A DNA stretch of 64,000 nucleotides from positions 14,768,710 to 14,832,709 of the forward strand of contig OU862910.1 in NCBI GenBank assembly GCA_917880885.1. The letters are read 5' to 3'. Each line of letters starts with the position of its first letter. Position 1 is the stretch's first letter. The notes below the pieces were generated by a model. It worked only from the letters and a program-made list of their open reading frames with translations. It had not been told where the DNA came from and searched no databases. Below are positions 55,035 through 64,000 of this stretch, one piece after another. Made by a program: the position numbers and the translations under genes. Origin of the DNA: Limnephilus marmoratus. Taxonomy: Eukaryota > Arthropoda > Insecta > Trichoptera > Limnephilidae.

Positions 55035-55799
55035 GTGAGTAATTTTAATAATTATATATCTATTGAAGCTAAAATTATTACTGTGTTCCACATGCGTATA
55101 TTCAACACCTGAGATGACCAATATTCCAGAAATTTCACAAAATAACAGATTTTGTTTATCTTTGTTGTATTATTGAATGTTTAGTTTCCATAGTTTTCTA
55201 TTTTAAAACAAATGATTTCTCATGGATAAGTTGGCTCGTAATTATTTACTGATTGTTACTAACAATAACAATTAATAGTAATTACAGTGAAGTTTCATAA
55301 TAGTTATCTGTCTGAGCACATCAAGTTGTTTATTCAACATTTTACCAGAGCCTTCTGAGTAACCGTTCGCCTTTATTTACTTCTATGAATACTAGTTTCC
55401 TATAGAAGCCAAAGCTCCTATTGATCAAAGCATGTAGCTGTAGAATTTACAAAATAACTGTTTCAAATCACATATTTAAAAAAAATGCATTATTGAACAC
55501 CGCAAATTCTGTTGGATCTGTTTATACATCCCCAAACGATTTCTATATGTGGATTTCCCCAGAAAAACCATCACGGCATGACATAAGTTGTTAAAACCAA
55601 GTGTCAGTAAGCTTTTACTTGATGGGGCTTTCCATATATTATATTTCTAATTAGAGTATAACCTTCCCCAACATATCTTTGATGAGGTGAAAGTAGATGG
55701 GGCTCATTATTTACTTTCGTTTGCACAGAAGGATGTAAAAATTACCCTTATTCTTTTTGGTAAATTTTGGGGTTCGCTGGCAACGGTTAATACGCACTT

Positions 55800-56745
55800 T
55801 TTTTGGAAAAAATTTTTTGATTCACCTTAATTACATTAAAAGACAACTATTTGCATTGGGGGAAGTGGAAAATATTTTTGTGTAACATGGTTTGTGATAC
55901 AAAAGAAAGTGCGGGAGGAATGCAGATCCCGCCAAATGTTGAGGATTTTAATAAAAATGCACTTTCTAGATTGGAAAAGTGTGGAAAAGTTGAATAAAAA
56001 AGAAATTAAGGCGCGCTCGGCAAAATTGAGGGAGATACAGCCGTTTAAAGAATGTATGAAATGACACTTCATGAACCGATACTATCAGCCATTTTGAAAA
56101 CTAAATTATTACCTTAAAGTTGATAGCACTCGTAATCATCCTCATCTGTTGTAACATGGTTTATGTAACATGGTCTGTGCCCCTTTATAACGCCTGCTCA
56201 CGTCAACGCAAGAAAAACATCCCTGTTTTCAAGTAGTTTAGCGGCTACGCCAGGTTTGTGTAACATGGTTTGTGACCATTATTAATTCTGTTTTTCATAA
56301 TTACGTGTATATCACACGAAGTTAGCTACAATCGTATCAACCTTCGTTAAAGCAAGTCTGAGATACCAACATTATGGAATAAAATGGCTGACAATATCGG
56401 TTAATGAAGTGTCATTTCATACATTCTTTAAACGGCTGTATCTCCCTCAATTTTGCCGAGCGCGCCTTAATTTCTTTTTTATTCAACTTTTCCACACTTT
56501 TCCCATCTAGAAAGTGCATTTTTATTAAAATCCTCAACATTTGGCGGGATCTGCATTTCACCCGAAAGTGCCCCTTTATAACGCCTATTCGCGTCAAGGC
56601 AAGAAAAACATCCCAGTTTTCAAGTAATAAGAAATATTTTCCACTTCCCCCAATGCAAATTGTTGCCTTTTAATGTAATTAAGGTGAATCAAAAGGTTTT
56701 TTCAAAAAAAAAGTGCATATTAACCGTTGCCAGCGATCCGCAAAA
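55800..56745. repeat. Large inverted repeat, ~300 bp arms around a ~300 bp loop
   Basis: The left arm (about 55800-56095) and right arm (about 56385-56745) are near-identical complements; both hold a frame reading CHFIHSLNGCISLNF in opposite strands. The right arm has about 65 extra bp. The loop and the extra segment contain the CCCCTTTATAACGCCTGCTC and AACATGGTTTGTG blocks that form the tandem array at 59664-60076. Confidence 0.85.
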
Positions 56746-57353
56746 ATTAATTTCTTTTTTATTAACCTGTGGAGAGCCAAATCAGAAAATCTTTTGCATA
56801 TACTCGAGTGCCAGACCGAATTTTGCTCAAAAATCAGACTAAAAACTATGATTTTTTTTTTTTTTGTAGACAATTATAAAAACAAAATAATTGTATGAAT
56901 ATTATATAAACTGGTTTTATTATTTCTACACATTTGAATACATTCATACGCTACCTGAAAAACATCAATCAAAAAGTGTTTACTGTTTACAAAGAAATAA
57001 TTCTTTTTATGCTATGTACTTTGAAAATTCAAACATTTTAATTTTTTCAATGACGTTTTACGAAAACGAATTTTGACGTTCATTGGCAATTAATTTGTTG
57101 AGCTGTCAGTAGATGCTACATTAATGAAATAAAAAAGTAGAAATGACAGTGTTATTACCCCAAGCTAATCTGATTTTGTCATGCATACAGTTTTCGAGGT
57201 CAAAATCGCTTTGCAAAAAATTCCGAGTGGATTGTATTAGGATGGGTCTCCGGAGCACCATTGGTCAGTTCGGCACACCACTTGTTAAAGGATTTTCAGT
57301 TAGATCTAATGTTCTTATTCTAATGATAAAAGACCAACTTTTTATTTAATCTA

Positions 57354-57642
57354 TTTTGGGTTCATGGGGTGAGGTTTGTCTAGTTCTTGGCGGTGAATGT
57401 TTTTGTCCTATCTACTGTATGGCATGTCGGATCGGGAGAGACTGGTTGAGGAAGACCTAACCTATATTTCTCCAGCCGGACTCTCTCGACTCATCGCCTT
57501 CCACCACATTGGGGAGGATGGGTACACACGTCCGTCACTCCGAACACATTGACCGATTGACCCCTAGATTCCTAGCCACCCCTCATACCTTTTTCTTCCC
57601 ATTACTTCCTTCCCTCCATTTCCTTAAAAAGACCCTACACCA
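57354..57642 (+). repeat. SINE-like dispersed repeat, family 2, copy C
   Basis: Starts GGGTTCATGGGGTGAGG and ends with CTCCATTTCCTTAAAAAGAC, related to copies A and B. Its right end is cut by a hAT terminus at 57649. Confidence 0.6.
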
Positions 57643-57648
57643 GTGGTT

Positions 57649-58380
57649 CTTAACCTTCGAGTTCCTGACCCCCACCAGTTTCACATGCGCATTCACCGAA
57701 TCCTTCTTAATTGGAAAAATAAAATATGATTTTTTCCAATTCAAAACATAGATATAGATTTATACATAGGTGCACCAAATGAACAAAACTATTAAAGAAC
57801 AAAACCATTAAAACATGATTTTCACACAAAAATAAAAACATAATGAATATTTACTGCAAATCGGTGTGACTTGTGCTGTTCAGAGGCCAGTTCAGAAATG
57901 CGGGCTTTACCTTGGCAAGTGCCACTCTCATGTCATTTTTGCAACAAAGTCATTTTCTTTGTTTTTATATCCTGCATTCTCGAAAAAAATTGCTGGCAAA
58001 GATATGTTGAAACAAAATGAAATGAAAATATCCATAATTTAGCAATGAAATGGTATGAAAATATCCACTGTTTAGCAATAACAGGGTATGTTACCATTTG
58101 TTGTCACCAAAACATTGAGAGCGTTGTTGTTCTGAAGAGTTGCTGTTGAACCTGGCTCTGCTGAATTTCAATGATTTCATCGAGGTATTCATCGTTGACA
58201 TCTGTTGTCTCAACACTAAACGTGAATGGCTGTCTAACCCAAGCTGGATGTGACTCTCTTGTAGGGAAGTATGCGTCGAGAGACTTTGCAAGTTCATCTA
58301 AGTGCGTGGCAATTGCTTGCTTCGGTTCCGCGGGTACAGAAATGACTCCGATTTACAGTATCTTTATGCATAAGGGTTAG
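57649..58380 (-). pseudogene. hAT (Charlie/ZBED-type) transposase C-terminal relic
   Basis: A typical terminus CAGTGGTTCTTAACC lies at 57649. On the minus strand, from about 58345, it reads KQAIATHLDELAKSLDAYFP, then TRESHPAWVRQPF and DEYLDEIIEIQQ. Further on come DIKTKKMTLLQK and, after a frameshift, NDMRVALAKVKP. These are blocks of the C-terminal part of hAT transposases of the Charlie/ZBED5 kind. Stops (near 58100) and at least one frameshift show it is dead. The other terminus was not found. Confidence 0.75.
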
Positions 58381-59087
58381 AATCGCATTAAAAAAAAAAT
58401 AAATTGGGCCCATTGGGCTCGCGACGGATGACAGTTCAACAGTTTATCGAAATGGTTTTTTAAAGTATATAATTTTCAATGTTGCATTTAAAAGATTAGT
58501 ATGTAACTTCTTTATCCATGAAAAGAACACTTTTTAAACGACTTCGAAAAGGAGGAGGTTCTCAATTCGACTGTATTTTTTTTATTTTATTTTTTTTTTT
58601 TATGTTTGTTACCTCAGAACTTTCTTTCGACTGGGTGAACCGATATTGATGATTCTTTTTTTATTTGAAAGCTAGTGCTTCCCGTGTGATCCCATTTTAA
58701 TTTGGTCCAGTTCTGACAATGGCATCAATGAGAAAATCATGTAAGTCTTAAATTTGCATCAAGTATGTGCGCGACAAATGGACAAATAACTCAATATCAC
58801 GCCAACCGATTTCGATAATTCTTTTTTATTGGAAAGGATATACTTCAAAGGTAGTTTGATGAGAGTTTGGTTAGGTTCTGATTATGGGATCCATGACGAA
58901 GTAACGGGACTCTCCAATTCTTAAGAGCAAATTAACGATACTCGGCCGAATCTTAATCGAATTAGTTAGTGTACTTCAGATTCACTAAAAATCATAAATT
59001 TTAACAAAACAAAAAAACGACTTAAAAAATGCACTAAAAGGTAAAAAAATAATTTTGTATTCTTCTACAACTTAATTATCAACTTAC

Positions 59088-59335
59088 TTTTTCTACTCAT
59101 CAATATGTGGTACGATTGTTATTTTTGGAGTCGGTGTCAGCCATGGTACCCGGCCCGGCGTGTTCACTTGACAGCTCCCCTCCCGCCGCGGCCCACTCTC
59201 GCCTCACCTCGTCAAGTCGCGCGTGCGACACAAGCACATCTCACCTATAACTATGTATGTAGTTACGAACCTACCTTGGCTGACACCGACACCAAAAATA
59301 ACAATCGTACCTACATATTGATGAGTAGAAAAAGT
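59088..59335. mobile_element. Foldback MITE, 248 bp, nested in the left arm
   Basis: Inverted ends of about 57 bp start TTTTTCTACTCATCAATATG and enclose a GC-rich core (59146-59235). Its absence from the right arm shows that it was inserted after the arms formed. Confidence 0.8.
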
Positions 59336-59663
59336 AAGTGGCTTAATTTCGGTTTACGGAAGGTCTTCCAAAATAATAAAACTTTTTTTTTTTATACTAA
59401 CTATTGGCTGGAGAATCCGAATCCGAAAGAATTTTTTTTCGGAAAGCAATATTAACAAAGTTACACGACTTTAAAATTTTCTACACGCATACATGAAAAT
59501 CGACATATTGGAAGTATTATGACAGTTTAAAGTCATAGAAACAGCCACATAAAATTAAGTGTTGCCATATCAATAACTAACTTAAGTAATTATTTTTTAT
59601 AAATTTTACTCACTTTTGGCGTAAACGCTAAACTACTTGAAAACAGGGATATTTTTTTAAATT

Positions 59664-60076
59664 GACGCGAGCAGGCGGTATAAAGGGGCACAAACCATGT
59701 GACACAAACCTAGCGTAGCCGTTAAACTACTTGAAAACGTAGGCTGTTTTTTAAAATTGACGCGAGCAGGCGGTATAAAGGGGCACAAACCATGTTACAC
59801 AAACCTAGCGTTAGGTTAGGTTAGGTTAGGTTAGGTTAGGGACGCGAGCAGGCGGTATAAAGGGGCACAAACCATGTTACACAAACCTAGCGTAGCCGCT
59901 AAACTACTTGAAAACAGGGATGTTTTTTTGCCGTGACGCGAGCAGGCGGTATAAAGGGGCACAAACCATGTTACACAAACCTAGCGTTAGGTTAGGTTAG
60001 GTTAGGTTAGGGACGCGAGCAGGCGGTATAAAGCGGCACAAACCATGTTACACAAACCTAGCGTTAGGTTAGGTTA
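59664..60076 (+). repeat. Five-copy 52 bp module array with interspersed TTAGG runs
   Basis: A core from GACGCGAGCAGGCGG to CACAAACCTAGCG is repeated at 59664, 59759, 59841, 59935 and 60012. Cores are joined either by a 43 bp spacer (TAGCCGCTAAACTACTTG...) or by TTAGG runs: six copies at 59811-59840, five at 59987-60011 and about 2.6 at 60064-60076. TTAGG is the arthropod telomere motif. Confidence 0.9.
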
Positions 60077-60489
60077 CGCATTTTTAAGACTACGAATTTT
60101 CATACTTCGTCGATTTATAAGGTATGTTTGATGATATTATTGCATGGTAACATTTAATTTTGTGTGGTAAAACATTTTTCTAGTTTATCTATGACTTTAA
60201 ACTGTCATAATACTTCCAATATGTCGATTTTCATGTGTGCCTATAGAAAATTTTAAAGTCGTGTAACTTTGTTAATATTGCTTTCCGAAAAAAAATTCTT
60301 TCAGTTTTGGATTTTCCGGCCCATAATTAGTATAAAAAAAATTAAAAAAAATATTTTGGAAGACCTTCCGTAAACCGAAATTATTCCAAGTAAGTTGATT
60401 ATTAAGTTGTAGAAGAATATGAAATTTTTTTTTTTCTTTTTAGTGCATTTTTTGAAGTCGTTTTTTTGTTTTGTTAAAATTTTTTCAGT

Positions 60490-61349
60490 CAATTCATTTT
60501 TGTATTTCTTGTGGTAAAGCATAATAATGTCATATTTCAGTAATAATTCATTTCTACAGGTAATGGCAAAATAGTTTTTACCACTAAAGCAAGTATAATA
60601 AGTACTATAGCACTTTCTAGAAGAGTTCCAAAGCATGTCACTATCATAAAAGTGAAAGCGTGACCAAATAATGTGATATTTAGTTTTACTTCACAATAAA
60701 GTAGCTAGGTATCCATTTTTATGGTAAACTACCTTTTATAAATCTAGTATTTTTATCACCATGCAATTAATATTATATTATAGCTTTAGTCCCTGGCTTG
60801 CTCGGGCTTTACACTTTTTCAAAATCAGATAGATGTAGGCAGTAATTTTTCTCTTATTTTGAAAGTTGGGTTTGCAAAATTTCATCAAGGAGTATCCAAA
60901 TTTTGTTTTGAGGGGTGGGAAAGTGGCTGAGGGTGGTTTTTCGAAATCTCTTGTAAACAGTGACCTCTTTAAATTAAAATTACTCTGAAACTTGTTTTGA
61001 TATTGTTTGACAAACAAACCCATACCGGGACACTTCTTTATATAATATACAGTATAGTCTGTATAATCTGAACCATTAAAAACTGAGCTTGTTCAGTTTA
61101 ACGAATTTTCGATTTACTGGTATAAGTGTATTTTCAGAAGAGGGTTTGACATTTTCAGGTTTTTAATGTATTTTTACCTTGACTTAAATCAAAACTGGAT
61201 TTATCAATGTTATATTCCCTCGCTAACGTTGGAAAATTCTTCACTTTCAAATTACATTTTTTTCCGTCAATGGTTAACGTCTTGTGTTTTCCACCCTCCC
61301 GATGGTTTGAATTATTGAGGGTTTCAAATTACAGAGACCATACTTTATA
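60490..61349. other. No gene recognised
   Basis: AT-rich sequence with only short frames. No family recognised. Confidence 0.5.
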
Positions 61350-61800
61350 TCCACACATATATATATATATAAAAATCAAAATATGCTTACTTGAATTTAT
61401 GTATATATATGAGATGTCTATGCGTTGCTAAACCATTCATCCGATTGCGATAAAGGTGAGTTGTGTTGAGGCATACCCGTGAAGGTTTCTATACATACTG
61501 ATGAGCTATGGCATTATGAAATTTTTATAAAAAAATAGCAATAGGTGAAATTGGCAATAATTCAGGTTTGAAAACTGAATGTACCGGGACTGCGTGTATG
61601 GAATGCGGGAGGGGGTAGGGGAACTCTGGAGGGGGGTTCGCGGGACGGGGGAAGCGGGAGAGGGAAGGCGGAGAAGGCAATGTGGGAACGCATGAGGGAA
61701 AGGGGAGGCAGAAGGGGAACGGGACGAATGGGAAAGGACACGCAGGGAGAAACAATATCTTTATTAAGTGGCATAGCAACGCATGCCGGGAACTCTCTAG
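61350..61800 (+). mobile_element. Non-autonomous Helitron
   Basis: Starts TC after A (61349) and ends GGGAACTCTCTAG before T (61801), with hairpin GGCAT...ATGCC at 61771-61787. Interior AAACCATTCATCCGATTGCG and the G-rich tract match the other copies. 451 bp, no coding. Confidence 0.8.
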
Positions 61801-63140
61801 TAAATAATAAACCAAAAATGATATACTCAATCTCTCTTGAATTATAATTTTTTAAATATTATGTATACTATAAATCCGTTACGAAATATAGACCATACCC
61901 AAACCTTGAAATAAATACCCAATTAATAGTAAAATATATACCTTTTCATGATAAATTATATTCGAGAGAGCAAAACTGCTGAATATGTATTTTTTTTTTA
62001 TTAGGAAACATGTTTATACATATTTTGTAACAAACGTTGAGCAATAATATTGTCAAGTGGTAAGAATTTGATGTTGCTGACCTTCACAATACGTGTTTTT
62101 ACCTCATTAACTTGAAAATATAGCAAAACTGTAAATTAACCATCATTTATGTCGATTGTTGTGCTATCACTGTGAATAGCACTATTGCAACATTATATTT
62201 GTTAAGTGACACGATTTTCGAATACATACATAAAATCTTTTCTGGCAGAATAAATGGTACTTAAATTAGCACCACATATGTATTTATTATTATGTGGTAA
62301 ATGCTACGTATATCTATTTCAGGACAAATTTATATCGCTGAAGAAGCAAATATATTTATACATTATTCTTTTAACCCTTAACCTGTCTGCTTGTTTAGGA
62401 ATAAATACACCCCAAAACACGTAATTGCGTCATACTTTCATATGACCAAAAGCATCCCGAGCGACCTTACATTTTAAAAGCTATATATCTCTCTTCCTTT
62501 CATGCAAACATGTGTATTTTTCTTTTAACCAGAAAGAGAGTGAAACAATGCTTCTTATTGTCTTTGAAATATGAAAGCAATCTTGCATAGATATTTTACA
62601 ATCTCGATCCAAAGTGACCGTTTCAGAATTTACGCCCGAAATCGAGGCTTCCGGATTGTGAGGTGCGAATATATTGAACCAAGCAGACGAGTTAAATATC
62701 TCAAAGCCAAATATAATGTTGAAAATTATATTTGAAATAATAGACACACTTCTATAATATCAAAGTTTTTTTTACTTTGGAATTTTCTTTGACGGTAATT
62801 AAATACATTAAAAACTTATAAAACCCAGCTCTACACACTGAAAACTACAGTGCAACTCAAGGTAGTCATCATTTCGCTGGGCTGCAAATGTAGCCAGCCA
62901 CGCTACAGAGGTTAAATGGCACTCCGACACATCATCAACGACCAATCAAATCACACAATGGAACCACTAGATCCTACAATGAAAAACAATTCAACAAAAC
63001 AGACTCAGGTTTACCATGGGCATAAAAGTTTTATTGCCCAGCCTTCTGTGATTCTATATATCGTTATCGAGATAACGGACATGATCTCTGTCAGATTTGT
63101 GAAATTTATTTGCTTTTTCTATGTAGGTACATTAAATGAA
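61801..63140. other. No gene recognised
   Basis: AT-rich. The segment 63065-63135 resembles the end of the MITE at 45790-45985. No other feature could be supported. Confidence 0.45.
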
Positions 63141-63144
63141 AAAA

Positions 63145-64000
63145 TATTTTTTTTTTTTTTTTTTTTTTTTAATTATTTATTGAAACATTTATTCTAATTA
63201 CAATTTTACAACAAATATATATATTTTTTTACAGGTATTTTTTTTTTACTACCCTTCCATTTAAAGCATTTGCTTGTGTATGGAAGGGGAGTGTACATAG
63301 ATGCTATTAGTTATTAGTTATAAGTTAGTACTTAAAATAATTAATTGTACATAAATATATGTGAGCTGCAGTATTTATTTGATAATGATGTGAATTTTTT
63401 TAAAAAAAAGAAAGAATGTAATGGAAAACTAAGGATATTTGTAAGATTAATTGACAGTAGTTTTTTTCTTAAGAATATTTTTAAAATGTCTCTTGACAGA
63501 GAGTAGTATTCGGGTTTTATCATTAATGCTTCTGATTTCTTCTGGTAGACGATTGAAAAAAGTTCTTCCCTGGTAAGTATAATGATGCTGTGCAAAAGAC
63601 GTATTTAGTTTTGGGCATAGAAAAACATGTTTAAGTCGGGTTCTGTTTTCATTTAAAAATGGATATTTATCTTTTTCCTTTATAATTTGAATCAATGAAT
63701 TTTTAATATATAAATCTTTAAATGTGGGTACTTGAAATTCTTCAAACAGGCGTTCTGTTGGGTAGTCTAAGGATTTTTTTAATATAATTTTAATAATTGT
63801 CCTTTGTACAATTTCTATTGGAAGAAGCTTACATTTATACGCGGATCTCCAACTAATAATAGCGTATTGTAGAGTGGATTGAACTAAGGCATAGTAGATT
63901 AAATATAGATTTTTTATCGACAGAAAATTTCTAATTCTTAAAAATATATATATTCATTTTCTGATTTTGTTTACTACTTGACATATTTCTTCCTTCCATT
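63145..64000 (-). pseudogene. 3' part of a LINE, running off the right edge
   Basis: The minus-strand frame from 63998 to TAA at 63449-63447 encodes the C-terminal region of a non-LTR reverse transcriptase: LIYYALVQSTLQYAIISWRS, CKLLPIEIVQRTIIKIILKK, SYPTERLFEEF-like and FFNRLPEEIRSI blocks. It is broken by one stop near 63953. A 3' UTR and a T-run (63147-63170, the A-tail on the minus strand) close the element. The reverse-transcriptase core should lie beyond 64000. Confidence 0.75.

Larger units (their letters stand above)
58540..60485. repeat. Composite repeat with long inverted arms around a tandem array
   Basis: The left arm is 58985-59087 plus 59336-59555; the right arm is about 60185-60485, its complement. 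Both hold GGAAGACCTTCCGTAAACCG-like, TATTGGAAGTATTATGACAG and CGACTTAAAAAATGCACT-like blocks. An outer CGACTTCGAAAAGGAGGAGG segment at 58540 belongs to a repeat common in insect genomes, by memory. The left arm is interrupted by a foldback MITE and the centre is the module array. Confidence 0.75.

Noticed and set aside
55836..56673. Identical 50-residue frames on opposite strands
   Set aside because: Caused by the inverted repeat; no stop-free coding beyond it and no known domain, so not treated as genes.
60301..60636. 111-codon minus-strand frame
   Set aside because: Low-complexity Lys/Ile/Phe translation of AT-rich DNA in and beside an inverted-repeat arm.

Overview
This is nuclear DNA from an animal, very probably an insect and possibly a lepidopteran. 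It is AT-rich. Its genes have short exons with GT-AG introns, and it carries BEL/Pao, CR1/Jockey-like LINE, Helitron, hAT, Tc1/mariner and PIF/Harbinger elements and tRNA-derived SINEs. Short runs of the arthropod telomere motif TTAGG also occur. The order is inferred, not shown. Four host genes can be reconstructed exon by exon with consistent splice phase: the 3' part of a RhoGAP gene (124-2240, +, conundrum/ARHGAP18 type), Cdk10 (36482-11548, -, 8 coding exons, 409 aa), METAP1D (36907-40011, +, 6 exons, 306 aa) and NTAQ1 (51706-43247, -, 5 exons, 216 aa).

Layout. 1-2240 is the RhoGAP gene end; 2241-3828 is its 3' flank. 3829-11186 holds two DNA transposons side by side: a hAT-like element with a nested Tc1/mariner-type MITE, and a 4 kb TIR element carrying a broken transposase-like gene and a 4 x 257 bp tandem array. 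11548-36482 is Cdk10, stretched over 25 kb by insertions. Its intron between the fifth and sixth coding exons holds a CR1/Jockey-like LINE into which a structurally complete BEL/Pao retrotransposon (17770-24824) inserted. Another intron holds a SINE, a Helitron with a nested miniature LTR element, and a 1 kb hAT MITE. Cdk10 and METAP1D are head to head, with 424 bp between start codons. METAP1D and NTAQ1 are tail to tail. From about 51.7 kb to the end there is no convincing gene, only a dense mixture of foldback MITEs, hAT remnants, a tandem array interspersed with TTAGG runs, a Helitron and a truncated LINE entering from the right edge.

The four genes are unrelated housekeeping functions: Rho GTPase down-regulation, a cyclin-dependent kinase, mitochondrial N-terminal methionine removal, and N-terminal glutamine deamidation. 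They do not form a pathway, although METAP1D and NTAQ1 both act on protein N-termini. Most of the interest lies in the mobile elements. Many have readable target-site duplications, and several are nested, so their order of insertion can be read. The most notable are the intact BEL/Pao element with nearly identical LTRs, the unclassified TIR element with repeated subterminal motifs, and the module array with TTAGG runs between long inverted arms.
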